Shown one piece after another: positions 1 through 8,261 of a stretch of DNA of 20,217 bases. The stretch spans positions 1-20,217 of the forward strand of contig JAIPGS010000005.1 of the NCBI GenBank assembly GCA_021735725.1, given 5' to 3'. The notes beneath the pieces were generated by a model that did not search any database, was not told where the DNA came from, and saw only the letters and a list, made by a program, of their open reading frames with translations. The stretch is from Candidatus Babeliales bacterium. GTDB lineage: Bacteria > Babelota > Babeliae > Babelales > CAIQNR01. The position numbers were made by a program, and so were the translations under genes. The stretch's first letter is position 1. The number at the start of each line of letters is the position of its first letter.

Positions 1-330
1 AACAATCCAATCTTCAGAAAGTCCATCTTGTTTCATTGCTTGGCCAACTTGAACAGCATGTAAAAGTTGAGATTGATGAATGTCTGGATCGCTTTCATCT
101 ATAAAAGCATTAAGCAGTTCTGCAACGTCCCATAAAGACATTTCTTTTCTACGATGTTGAATGTATTGTTCTTTTTTATGTAAAACAAAAGCGAGGGTTT
201 GATGGGTATGATTTTTTTTATAGGTTGTCATAACTTGGTCAGAGGCTTTTTGATAGTTCCGCATATCAGAATTTTGTGTAAAAGTAGAAAAAGTTATCCA
301 AAGAGCTGATAGTAATAATTTTTTTTTCAC
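1..330 (-). CDS. Inositol oxygenase (MIOX), N-terminal part, with signal-peptide-like leader; cut by window edge
   Basis: The first 110 codons are present; the 3' part lies beyond base 1. MIOX is a non-haem di-iron enzyme that uses O2 to cleave myo-inositol to D-glucuronate. From residue 23 the translation follows animal MIOX as I recall it: MRNY, then TTYK (35-38), HTHQT (41-45), DESDPD (78-83, identical to the eukaryotic motif) and LLHAVQ, whose His91 matches the first iron ligand (His98 in mouse). The HD pair and later ligands are off-window. I chose GTG at 330-328: an AGAGGG Shine-Dalgarno lies 4 nt upstream, an in-frame TAA lies further upstream, and no ATG comes before codon 23, which has no ribosome site. 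This start gives MKKKLLLSALWITFSTFTQ, which reads as a Sec-type signal sequence. The family call is seen by motif; export is inferred. It follows a PfkB kinase gene after 95 nt. Confidence 0.9.
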   Translation of the reverse strand, partial: MKKKLLLSALWITFSTFTQNSDMRNYQKASDQVMTTYKKNHTHQTLAFVLHKKEQYIQHRRKEMSLWDVAELLNAFIDESDPDIHQSQLLHAVQVGQAMKQDGLSEDWIV

Positions 331-369
331 AAGGCCCTCTTTTTTTTTGAGAAGATAGTAATTGTGGAT

Positions 370-398
370 AATTTAAAAAAATAAGGAGGAATTGTAAA
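370..398 (-). promoter_or_regulatory. Possible promoter for the inositol oxygenase gene
   Basis: On the minus strand TTTACA (398-393) and TAAATT (375-370) are separated by 17 nt. This would place transcription start about 30 nt before the GTG at 330. The region is very AT-rich, so a chance match is quite possible. The gene could instead be read through from lon and the kinase. Confidence 0.35.
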
Positions 399-425
399 TG
401 ATTATTACCAGAAGGGGTAAGTTTT

Positions 426-1523
426 TTAAAAATGTAATGGATAGGTTTGTAAAAAACTGGTATCAAGATTTTCTTTATATTCTTCAAGTTTTTTTTGTGA
501 AAGTAATCCGGTTTTTGCATCATGAAATCCAATAACAGAAGCAGCATTAACAAGACCATAAAAAAGCGCATCTTCTATTCTCTTTCCTTGAATTAGTTGT
601 GCAACAAAGCACGAACCAAATGCATCGCCTGCTCCTAAAGAATTAACAACAGGAACAGGAAGTGCAGGGTGAAAGTAGAGAGTGTCTTTTGTGGCAACAT
701 AGACGCCATTTTTGCCGTCAGTGATCACAACACGCTTTACTTTGTGTGAAAGTATTTCTTTTAAATATTCGTGTAATGTGAACGTAATTGATTCTGCTGA
801 AATAATTGCTCGGGCAAGTGGGGGTCCACTTGTAATAATTCCAGAACCAGATGATTTAAAATGACGAGGTTTAAGATTTGTTGCAAATAGTTTCATCTCT
901 TCTGTGTTCATGATTAATACATCAATAGATGAAAGTGCTGCTTTAAGGGAGGGTGCATTATTTTTGAGTTGGTTTGTTCCCGGATTTACTGCGACACGGA
1001 TTCCTTTTCCTTGACTATATTTTTGTGCATTGTGAGTTAAGTGAGGTAGTGCATCAGCTGCTTTATTTGTCAGTGATGATATATAAATAAAATCTTGTTC
1101 CTTTATAAGATCTACGGGATATTCTTTTTGTGATAATGTTTCGTTTGCTCCCTGGTAGGAAAAAATAATGGAGTCTTTTCCGGGAATAGGAATAACGAAT
1201 GATGTTCCTGTCTGAAGTGTATCTGTACTGGTATAATGAACAGTTGTTCCCAACCGTTCAAGGTCTTGAACAATTGCATGCCCTGCTGCATCATTGCCTA
1301 TTTTAAAAAAGGTTGATGCTTCAAAACCAAGACGCTCAAAAGAAGCAGCGGTATTAGTTGCTCCGCCTCCTGATGCATAATGAAGATGTTCTATTTCTAT
1401 TTTTCCTCCCTCTTGCCATGAAAGGCGAAGAGGAAATGTGTTTTCAATGTGCAAGGAGGAGCCTTCTTGATATTCAATAATAATATCTTGAGTGGCTCCA
1501 CCAATAGTTAGCACTTTTTTCAT
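426..1523 (-). CDS. PfkB-family carbohydrate/nucleoside kinase
   Basis: A 365-aa cytoplasmic kinase of the ribokinase/PfkB fold, which transfers phosphate from ATP to a sugar-like hydroxyl. The N-terminal substrate-binding signature is GGGATNTAASFERLG (52-66). NPGTN is at 180-184 and VITDGKNGV at 266-274. The C-terminal signature is NSLGAGDAFGS (294-304), with the anion-hole GAGD and catalytic Asp300. Length is slightly above the usual 300-330. The substrate cannot be told from sequence: ribokinase, fructokinase, adenosine kinase, 2-keto-3-deoxygluconate kinase and inositol kinase all share this fold. The ATG lies 6 nt after the lon stop with no clear Shine-Dalgarno, suggesting translational coupling to lon. 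The inositol oxygenase gene follows, so a role in inositol or uronate metabolism is possible but unproven. Confidence 0.88.
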   Translation of the reverse strand: MKKVLTIGGATQDIIIEYQEGSSLHIENTFPLRLSWQEGGKIEIEHLHYASGGGATNTAASFERLGFEASTFFKIGNDAAGHAIVQDLERLGTTVHYTSTDTLQTGTSFVIPIPGKDSIIFSYQGANETLSQKEYPVDLIKEQDFIYISSLTNKAADALPHLTHNAQKYSQGKGIRVAVNPGTNQLKNNAPSLKAALSSIDVLIMNTEEMKLFATNLKPRHFKSSGSGIITSGPPLARAIISAESITFTLHEYLKEILSHKVKRVVITDGKNGVYVATKDTLYFHPALPVPVVNSLGAGDAFGSCFVAQLIQGKRIEDALFYGLVNAASVIGFHDAKTGLLSQKKLEEYKENLDTSFLQTYPLHF

Positions 1524-1529
1524 ACTTGT

Positions 1530-3875
1530 CTAAACTTCAAGTGGTAATAGTATTTGGTCAATCACCTCTTCAGCATTTTCTACCCAAACAAGGTTGATTC
1601 CTTCTGATATGTCTGCTTGATCAGCAATGTCGTTTTTGTTTTGATAGGGAAGAAAAACGGTCTCGATATGATTACGTTTTGCGGCTAAGATTTTTTCTTT
1701 TACGCCTCCGATAGGCATAACTTTACCACGTAAATTGATTTCCCCTGTCATTGCATATTTTGCATTGATTCGACGATTAGTAAGTACTGATAAGATAGAA
1801 GAAAGCAGTGTGATTCCGCCAGAAGGACCATCTTTAGGGACTCCGCCTGCTGGTAAATGTATGTGTAAATCAAAGTCTGTAAATTTCTTAGGATCAATGC
1901 CAAAATCTTTTGCATGTGCTCGTGCATAACTTAATGCAGCAGATGCTGATTCTTTCATTACATCCCCAAGCTGTCCTGTAAGAATTACTTTTCCTTTTCC
2001 TTCCATCAAAATAGCTTCTACTTTAAGCATTTCTCCGCCAAAAGGAGTCCATGCAAGGCCATTAGTAATTCCAACTTCATTTTCTAGAGAATTGTCATAA
2101 TCAATTATCTGTTTTTGCCCTAGATGTTTTACAAGTGTTTGCGGATCAAAAAGGAGCGATTTTTTATCTTGAACAAGTGTTCTGGCAGCTTTTGAACAGA
2201 GCTTTCTGATAACGCGTTCAAGGCTACGTACTCCTGCTTCTCGTGTGTAATGTTGAATAAGATCAAGAATAACTTCATCACTAAATTCAATACCTTTACC
2301 TGTTAACCCTGTATCAGAAAGTGCTTTTCTTACAAGGTGTTTTTTTGCAATATTAAGTTTTTCTGGAGCAGTATATCCTGAAAGATGAATAATTTCCATA
2401 CGATCTCTGAGTGGTTCAGAAATATTGCTAAGATCATTTGCTGTTGCAATAAAAATGGCCTTAGAAAGATCAAATGGAATTCCTAAGTAGTTATCATAAA
2501 ATGTTTTATTTTGTTGCGGATCAAGAACTTCAAGCATTGCAGCTGAAGGGTCTCCTCTAAAATCTGAACCAATTTTATCAAGTTCATCAATAATAATAAT
2601 GGGATTATTTGACCCCGCTTTTCTGATACCTTGAATAATTCTTCCAGGCATTGAACCGACATAAGTTCTTCTGTGTCCACGAATTTCAGATTCGTCTTTA
2701 ACGCCCCCTAAAGAAATTCTAAAAAATTCTCTTCCCAGAGCACGCGCAATAGATTTTCCAAGTGATGTTTTACCAATTCCAGGTGGACCTGCAAAACATA
2801 AAATAGGAGCATATCCATCTTCTTTTAATGTTCGCACAGAGATAAAATCTAAAATGCGTTCTTTAACATCTTTAAGTCCATAATGATCTTCATCAAGAAT
2901 TTCTTGAGCATGTTTAAGATTCAAATTATCTTTAGTTTCTGTTTTCCATGGAAGAGCAAGAATGGTGTCAATATAATTTCTGGTAACTGTTGCTTCTACA
3001 GAATCAGGTGAAGTTTTTTCAAGACGATTTATTTGACGTAAAACCTCACTATTTACTTCTTCGCTCAGTTTTAGTTCAAGAAGCTTGTCTCGCATTTTTT
3101 CAATTTCTTCAAGATCATCTTCGCCCAGTTCATGTTTAATAGCTTTGAGCTGTTCCCGTAAATAAAATTCTTTTTGAGCCTTGTTCATAGAATCACGAGC
3201 GCGAGATCTAATTCTTTCTTGTGTTTCTGCAACTTCAACTTCTTTGTTTAGTTGCATTAAAATTCCTTCAAGAAATTCTGCTTGATTTTCTGTTTCAAGA
3301 AGTGCTTGCGCATCTTCAACTGTCAAATTTAAGTGTGACAATATGAAATCAGCAATTTTTGCAGAATCATTCATTTTTGAAAGAATAATATGAAAATCTG
3401 GACTAAATGAATGGCTCGCAGCACTTACTTTTTCAGCTATTTCTTTAATATTTTTGATATGAGCAATAAGTTCTTCTGGTGGCGTTGTATCTTCAAGGAG
3501 TGGTTCAGCAGATACATTTAAAATATTATTGTCGGTCATAATATCTTTAACTCTAGCTTTGCAAACTCCTTGTACAAGAATTTTTACACCACCTTCAGGA
3601 ATTTTTATGAGCCGCATGATTGTAGAAATTGTTCCAACTTCATAGAGATCTTTTGTTCCTATAGCTCCTTGATAGTCATCTATCTTTTTTTTAGCAGCAA
3701 GCAAAAGAACTCTTTTAGACCCTTCAAGGCTCTTATTAATTCCATTTATAATACGTTCATCTAAGACTAAGAGTGGCACAATCATATGTGGGAAAACAAC
3801 AACATCCATTGTCGGTATAATCGGCAATATTTCTGTTGTTACTTCCTCTTTAATACCCTTGTTTAGCGCTTTCAT
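1530..3875 (-). CDS. lon: ATP-dependent protease Lon (LonA type)
   Basis: 781 aa, normal for LonA. Lon unfolds and degrades damaged and regulatory proteins in the cytosol. Domains in order: N-terminal substrate-recognition LAN domain (about 15-210, beginning ILPIIPTMDVVVFPHMIVPL), helical/coiled region (about 210-310), AAA+ module with Walker A GPPGIGKT (363-370) and Walker B IIIIDELD (426-433), then the S16 protease domain. The nucleophile is Ser685 in PKDGPSGG and the partner lysine is in GGVKEK (723-728), so the Ser-Lys dyad is intact. The start is ATG at 3875-3873, preceded by an odd run of seven G (3887-3881) ending 5 nt before the codon and acting as the only Shine-Dalgarno-like element. 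It is divergent from the ABC ATPase gene and first in a lon-kinase unit. I see no CIRCE element in the 186-nt upstream gap and no convincing sigma70 promoter. Confidence 0.98.
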   Translation of the reverse strand: MKALNKGIKEEVTTEILPIIPTMDVVVFPHMIVPLLVLDERIINGINKSLEGSKRVLLLAAKKKIDDYQGAIGTKDLYEVGTISTIMRLIKIPEGGVKILVQGVCKARVKDIMTDNNILNVSAEPLLEDTTPPEELIAHIKNIKEIAEKVSAASHSFSPDFHIILSKMNDSAKIADFILSHLNLTVEDAQALLETENQAEFLEGILMQLNKEVEVAETQERIRSRARDSMNKAQKEFYLREQLKAIKHELGEDDLEEIEKMRDKLLELKLSEEVNSEVLRQINRLEKTSPDSVEATVTRNYIDTILALPWKTETKDNLNLKHAQEILDEDHYGLKDVKERILDFISVRTLKEDGYAPILCFAGPPGIGKTSLGKSIARALGREFFRISLGGVKDESEIRGHRRTYVGSMPGRIIQGIRKAGSNNPIIIIDELDKIGSDFRGDPSAAMLEVLDPQQNKTFYDNYLGIPFDLSKAIFIATANDLSNISEPLRDRMEIIHLSGYTAPEKLNIAKKHLVRKALSDTGLTGKGIEFSDEVILDLIQHYTREAGVRSLERVIRKLCSKAARTLVQDKKSLLFDPQTLVKHLGQKQIIDYDNSLENEVGITNGLAWTPFGGEMLKVEAILMEGKGKVILTGQLGDVMKESASAALSYARAHAKDFGIDPKKFTDFDLHIHLPAGGVPKDGPSGGITLLSSILSVLTNRRINAKYAMTGEINLRGKVMPIGGVKEKILAAKRNHIETVFLPYQNKNDIADQADISEGINLVWVENAEEVIDQILLPLEV

Positions 3876-4061
3876 TCGTACCCCCCCGGTAACAAAATAT
3901 ATAAATGTTCATGGTTTAGTCTAAAGTAAAAAGAATCAGGAACACAACATTTTCACTTTCTTTGTTTCGATGGTCCTTTTTAAAACGGAGATAATGAAGT
4001 AAGATAGTTGATGCGCATGACTCAAAGATAAAAATGCTTTTTTCAAAATAAAGGAAATGCT

Positions 4062-4757
4062 GTGAAAGAGACTTTGTATTTGGAGTGTATTTCTTTAACT
4101 AAATCTTTTTTTATTGATAATAAAATACAACCTGTTTTAACCTCTCTTACTTATTCTTTTAAACAAGGAGTATCTTATGCTCTTATGGGTGCATCTGGTT
4201 CAGGAAAATCAACTTTAATGCATCTTCTTGCGGGAATAGACACTCCAACAAGTGGTATCATTAGTATGAATGATTTTTCTTGTGAATCAATAGTTCTTGT
4301 TTTTCAGTCTCCTTATTTGATTAAAGAGCTGTCAGTTCTTGAAAATATTGTATTAGCAGGAACGCTGCATGGTAAAAATAAAAAAGAATCTACAGAGCAG
4401 GCTCTTTTTCTTTTAGATTCAGTTGAGTTGCAACATACAGCACATTGGGATGTGGGAGCACTTTCTGGGGGTCAAAAACAGCGAGTTGCTCTTGCTCGTG
4501 CACTTATTAATAAACCAAGATTTTTACTGGCAGATGAAGTTACAGGAAATCTGGACACTCATACAGGAAATGCTATTATTTCACTTCTGCTTACTTTTCA
4601 AAAAAAATGGAATATGGGATTGCTTATAAGTACTCATAATCCTTTGGTAGCAGAGAAAATGGAAATAATGTTAATATTAAAAGATGGTAAATTGATTCAC
4701 AATGAAAAAATGATCAATCAGACACAGGAGCGTACTCGTGAATACGGTATCAGATAA
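4062..4757 (+). CDS. LolD/MacB-type ABC transporter ATP-binding protein
   Basis: 231-aa ATPase subunit with a complete nucleotide-binding fold: Walker A GASGSGKST (43-51), Q-loop Gln82 in FQSPYL, signature LSGGQ (134-138), Walker B FLLADE (154-159) followed by VTGNLD, and H-loop His192 in STHN. ADEVTGNLD and the length place it in the LolD/MacB/FtsE group, whose members power lipoprotein release or other envelope transport with a membrane partner. No permease (LolC/E, MacB, FtsX) is present here, so the partner must be encoded elsewhere. The start is GTG at 4062, with AAGGA 6 nt upstream; an ATG at 4057 is out of frame. The end overlaps murJ by 20 nt, so the two are co-transcribed. The C-terminal tail from about 215 is short and polar. 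The exact subfamily (LolD versus FtsE) is uncertain. Confidence 0.9.
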   Translation: MKETLYLECISLTKSFFIDNKIQPVLTSLTYSFKQGVSYALMGASGSGKSTLMHLLAGIDTPTSGIISMNDFSCESIVLVFQSPYLIKELSVLENIVLAGTLHGKNKKESTEQALFLLDSVELQHTAHWDVGALSGGQKQRVALARALINKPRFLLADEVTGNLDTHTGNAIISLLLTFQKKWNMGLLISTHNPLVAEKMEIMLILKDGKLIHNEKMINQTQERTREYGIR

Positions 4758-6303
4758 AAAATCTCTTCTTAAAAAAACATTAGAAGTTGGAAGTAACACC
4801 TTTTTAAGTAGAATGTTGGGGCTGACCAGAGAAATACTTTTAATGCGCTATTTAGGAGTAGATGTTTTAGCAGATGCATTTACAACAGCATTTATGCTTC
4901 CTAATTCTTTACGGAAAATTTTTGCAGAAGGGGCTTTAACTGCAGCATTTGTTCCTACTTTGATTACTATCTATAAGAAGGAAGGTAAAGATCAGGCAAG
5001 TAGTTTAACGACACTTGTTTTTTTAGTTTTTGAATCGATTTTATTAGTATGTTGTTTTTTTATTATGTGGAAAGCTCAACTAATAATTCATCTTTTTGCT
5101 CCTGGATATTCTCCTGAAAAAGTGGCAGCAACAGTTCCTTTATTGCGCATTTTAATGCCTTTTATTTTTTTTATTTCTAGCAGCGCTTTATTAACAGGGG
5201 CATTGCAATCCGTTAATCATTTTTTTATTCCATCTTTTGGGCCTGTTCTTTTGAATGTTAGTTATATTCTTGGAATTTTGATGTGTTTATATGGAGCCTA
5301 TCCGCCAACTTATTTATGTTGGGCTATTATTGGAGGTGGAGCGCTTCAGTGTATTATGCATATTATAACTTATTATCGGCTTGGTTTTTCATTTACGGCA
5401 TGGAATGCGACAACGATAACCTATTTTATGAAAATTATTATAAAATTTTTATTATGTTTTTTAAGTATGAGCGTGATGGAAGCTAATTTTGTGATTGACC
5501 AACATTTTGCTTCATATTTGCCAACAGGATCGGTAACTTTAATAAAATATGCAACAAGTTTTATGGGGATTCCTTTGGGAGTTTTTGCTGTTGCTTTTTC
5601 AACAATTTTATTGCCACATTTTACACGGCTTAAATTAGAACAACCGGAAAAATTACATCTTTATCTTACCGAATCGATTAAGCTTATTATTTGGGTAACA
5701 ATTCCAATAACACTTATTATGATGTTTTTTTCGCAAGATATTTTTTTAACACTGCTTGCTTCTACTTCTTCAAAATTTTCAATACATCGCGTTCCTGAAG
5801 CAGGAACTATTTTAGTTGGATTTATGGTCGGTCTTTGTTTTTTTTCTCTCAATAAAATTATCTTTAGTATGTATTATTCATTTCATGACACATTTTATCC
5901 GATTATTATTGCGATTATAGCAACTATTTTTAATGGATTTACTGATTATTTTTTTGTAGGAATTTGGGGCGGATTTGGACTGGCCCTTGCAACATCTTTG
6001 TCTGGTCTTATCCAAACAATATTAGGTCTTTTCTTTTTATGCAGAGTTCATGCGTTTGCAATTAATTTTAAAGATCTTGGATATTTTGTAGTTAAATATA
6101 GCATTCAAGTGATCTGTGGATTATTGCCTTTTTACCTACTTTATCCTTATTTATATTCTTTTGCAGAATCATTACCTTATTCATTTTTCTTTACTCAAAG
6201 CTTTGGATTTTGGATATGGGTAGCCCCACTTGTTTTTATTTTTTATGGATTGCTCTATTTTACGAGAAATCTTTTTAAAATGAATCTCTATTTTTTAGAT
6301 TAA
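4738..6303 (+). CDS. murJ: Lipid II flippase MurJ (MviN family)
   Basis: 521-aa polytopic inner-membrane protein of the MOP exporter superfamily that moves lipid II to the periplasmic side for peptidoglycan synthesis. The N-terminal MurJ block is unmistakable: LSRMLGLTRE (23-32), LADAF (44-48), LPNSLRKIFAEGALTAAFVP (54-73). Arg25, Arg31, Asp46 and Arg59 match E. coli Arg18, Arg24, Asp39 and Arg52 with a constant offset of 7, so the essential cavity charges are kept. Many hydrophobic segments follow, consistent with about 14 helices, including PLGVFAVAFSTILLPHFTR. The start is GTG at 4738, inside the end of the ABC gene, with AGGAG (4726-4730) at 7 nt spacing; this supports translational coupling. 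Its presence implies the organism makes, or recently made, peptidoglycan. Confidence 0.97.
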   Translation: MNTVSDKKSLLKKTLEVGSNTFLSRMLGLTREILLMRYLGVDVLADAFTTAFMLPNSLRKIFAEGALTAAFVPTLITIYKKEGKDQASSLTTLVFLVFESILLVCCFFIMWKAQLIIHLFAPGYSPEKVAATVPLLRILMPFIFFISSSALLTGALQSVNHFFIPSFGPVLLNVSYILGILMCLYGAYPPTYLCWAIIGGGALQCIMHIITYYRLGFSFTAWNATTITYFMKIIIKFLLCFLSMSVMEANFVIDQHFASYLPTGSVTLIKYATSFMGIPLGVFAVAFSTILLPHFTRLKLEQPEKLHLYLTESIKLIIWVTIPITLIMMFFSQDIFLTLLASTSSKFSIHRVPEAGTILVGFMVGLCFFSLNKIIFSMYYSFHDTFYPIIIAIIATIFNGFTDYFFVGIWGGFGLALATSLSGLIQTILGLFFLCRVHAFAINFKDLGYFVVKYSIQVICGLLPFYLLYPYLYSFAESLPYSFFFTQSFGFWIWVAPLVFIFYGLLYFTRNLFKMNLYFLD

Positions 6304-6348
6304 AAAAGAAAAATAAATTATTTAAAAAATTAAATAAAAATATATAAA

Positions 6349-6366
6349 ATAAGACTTGCATCTTAT
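6349..6366. terminator. Weak bidirectional hairpin between murJ and tRNA-fMet
   Basis: ATAAGA (6349-6354), loop CTTGCA, TCTTAT (6361-6366): a 6-bp perfect stem. On the minus strand it lies about 30 nt after the tRNA 3' end and is followed by a TTTATATATTTTTA stretch. On the plus strand it lies about 45 nt after murJ. The stem is short and has no GC core, so this is only a candidate. Confidence 0.4.
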
Positions 6367-6396
6367 AATAAGCTTTAAAATATTAAGTTTGGAATT

Positions 6397-6473
<77 letters not shown>

Positions 6474-6496
6474 TCCGAATTTGTTTAAGTTATTAC

Positions 6497-6525
6497 AGAG
6501 TACAGGTCGTTTTTACTCTTGTCAA
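6497..6525 (-). promoter_or_regulatory. Sigma70-type promoter of tRNA-fMet
   Basis: On the minus strand a perfect -35 TTGACA (6525-6520) is followed after exactly 17 nt by TACTCT (6502-6497). This puts the start near 6489, about 16 nt before the mature tRNA 5' end. The -10 is only moderate, but the perfect -35, spacing and position make it convincing. Confidence 0.72.
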
Positions 6526-6592
6526 ATCGAATATTTTAATCCAGTCAGCTTTTTGAATGAATGGATAGTTGTGAGGTTGATTGGGCGCCTTT

Positions 6593-8128
6593 TTACCCTT
6601 GTTTTTCAAAATGTTTATCTAAAGAACGATACATTAATGCTTCTTTAATATGCATGGTATCAATAATATCTTGTTGTTCTAAGTCAGCAATGGTGCGTGC
6701 AACTTTAAGAACTTTGTGATATCCACGCATGCTTAAATTCATTTGATCAAATACTTTTTTAATAAGTTGTTCGGCTGCGTCTGTTACAGTGCAATGTGTT
6801 TCAATTTCGTCAGGATTCATGGTTGAATTTTGTTGTGATTTATTAAAACGACGGTGTTGTAATGCAACTGCTGCATCAACTTCTTCCTTCATAGTTGTAG
6901 AACTTTTTCCCTGCAACTCTTTATTTTTTACGGTGTCATAATCAACTGCTGGTACATGAATTTGAATATCAATTCTATCAAGAAGAGGACCTGATAATTT
7001 GTTTAAATAACGTTCAATAGTGTTTTGCGAACAGGTACATTCTTTTTTTGTATCCCCATAAAAACCACATGGACATGGGTTAAGTGCTGCGATTAATAAA
7101 AATGATGCGGGGTAGGTAACGGCATGAGCTGCACGTGAAATACATACATTTTTATTTTCAAGCGGTTGGCGTAAAACTTCTAATGTGTCCCGTTTAAATT
7201 CTGTTAATTCATCCAAAAATAAAATTCCATGATGTGCCAAACTGATTTCTCCTGGTCGGGGAAATGATCCTCCTCCAACAAGTCCAGCTTGCGAAATAGT
7301 ATGATGTGGACTACGAAAAGGGCGAGTGGTAATAAGTGATTTATTTTGTAATTTTCCACTGACCGAATAAATTTTACTGCTTTCAAGGATTTCCTGAAAG
7401 TTCATTGAAGGCATAATGGTTGCAAGTCTTTTTGCAAGCATTGTTTTTCCTGATCCAGGAGGTCCAATAAATAAAATATTGTGACGCCCTGCTGCAGCAA
7501 TTGTTAATGCTCGTTTTGCACGTTCTTGCCCTTTTACTTGAGAAAAATCGATAAAGGAAGTGGCTTCTTTTGTTGCGGGTTGAAAGGAATGAGGTGTTGG
7601 AGAAAGTGGTTTTTCATTGCGCAAATAAGCAATGAGTTCAACTAAGCTTTCAACTCCAATAACTTCTACTTCTTTAATAAGAGCCGCTTCTTGTGCATTT
7701 TGTGCGGGAACAATAATTCGTTTTTTTCCTAATTTAACTGCATCATAAGCAATTGCAAGGGCACCCTTCATTGGTTTGATTGTTCCATCTAAAGAAAGTT
7801 CGCCCATAAAAAGTGTTTCATGTAAAAATTGTTTTTGAACATGAATCATTTTTCCTGCTTGTAAAATTCCTATCGCAATTGGTAAATCAAACAATGTTCC
7901 TTCTTTTTTTAGATCAGCAGGAGCAAGGTTAACAGTAATTCTTCGTTCAGGAACTTTGATGCCACAATTTTTGAGCGCAGTTAAAATTCGTTGTCTGCTT
8001 TCTTTAATAGCAGTATCTGGAAGTCCAACAATAAAAAAATTGATCATCCCAAAAGATAAATCAACTTCAACTTCAACACAATGTGCATCAACACCGATGG
8101 TGGTTGCAGAAAAAATCTTAGTATGCAT
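6593..8128 (-). CDS. comM: ComM/YifB-type Mg-chelatase-like AAA+ ATPase
   Basis: 511 aa, the normal length for YifB/ComM. In naturally competent bacteria ComM is a hexameric helicase that drives branch migration when incoming DNA recombines; in other bacteria its role is unclear. N-terminal ChlI-like domain with VGLPDTAIKESRQRI (34-48) and the NLAPADLKKEG block (67-77). AAA+ module: Walker A GPPGSGKT (222-229), FRSPHHTISQAGLVGGG (271-287), Walker B GILFLDE (301-307), then NPCPCGFYG with a four-Cys cluster (Cys352, 354, 364, 366), LLDRIDI and MRGYHK (467-472), all family landmarks. The start is ATG at 8128, with only a weak AAGAAAG upstream. It has its own promoter at 8179-8207. I see no terminator before the tRNA promoter, so transcripts may read into tRNA-fMet. 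Confidence 0.95.
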   Translation of the reverse strand: MHTKIFSATTIGVDAHCVEVEVDLSFGMINFFIVGLPDTAIKESRQRILTALKNCGIKVPERRITVNLAPADLKKEGTLFDLPIAIGILQAGKMIHVQKQFLHETLFMGELSLDGTIKPMKGALAIAYDAVKLGKKRIIVPAQNAQEAALIKEVEVIGVESLVELIAYLRNEKPLSPTPHSFQPATKEATSFIDFSQVKGQERAKRALTIAAAGRHNILFIGPPGSGKTMLAKRLATIMPSMNFQEILESSKIYSVSGKLQNKSLITTRPFRSPHHTISQAGLVGGGSFPRPGEISLAHHGILFLDELTEFKRDTLEVLRQPLENKNVCISRAAHAVTYPASFLLIAALNPCPCGFYGDTKKECTCSQNTIERYLNKLSGPLLDRIDIQIHVPAVDYDTVKNKELQGKSSTTMKEEVDAAVALQHRRFNKSQQNSTMNPDEIETHCTVTDAAEQLIKKVFDQMNLSMRGYHKVLKVARTIADLEQQDIIDTMHIKEALMYRSLDKHFEKQG

Positions 8129-8178
8129 GAATAACTTTCTTTATTTTTTTGATCCCCTAAGACAATAAAGTTGATTCA

Positions 8179-8207
8179 TTTATACCACAGAGAGCAGCTA
8201 TTGTAAA
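8179..8207 (-). promoter_or_regulatory. Sigma70-type promoter of comM
   Basis: On the minus strand TTTACA (8207-8202) and TATAAA (8184-8179) are 17 nt apart, each differing from consensus by one base. The predicted start near 8172 leaves a leader of about 44 nt before the comM ATG. The promoter sits immediately downstream of the hairpin terminator that closes the neighbouring outer-membrane gene. Confidence 0.68.
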
Positions 8208-8208
8208 T

Positions 8209-8242
8209 AAAAAGGCTCTAGCGGAATAGCTAGAACCTTTTT
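8209..8242 (-). terminator. Intrinsic terminator of the 485-aa outer-membrane protein gene
   Basis: A 14-bp stem with one mismatch: AAAAAGGCTCTAGC (8209-8222), loop GGAATA, GCTAGAACCTTTTT (8229-8242). On the minus strand the hairpin ends in a T run and lies 20 nt after the stop codon at 8262, so it ends that transcript and shields the comM promoter from read-through. Confidence 0.85.
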
Positions 8243-8261
8243 AATCTAGAAAAAGTGGTAT

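Noticed and set aside
398..532. Plus-strand frame of 44 codons with a good AGGAGG-like site before its ATG
   Set aside because: It is antisense to the kinase 3' end and its translation has no recognisable features; the ribosome-like site is a chance purine run in the gap.
266..571. Minus-strand frame of 101 codons across the kinase-MIOX gap
   Set aside because: It overlaps both better-supported genes in another frame and encodes a Lys/Phe/Leu-rich low-complexity chain; the MIOX frame beside it is the real gene.
3876..4061. Heat-shock control element or promoter for lon
   Set aside because: No CIRCE inverted repeat and no -35/-10 pair with acceptable spacing could be found on either strand.
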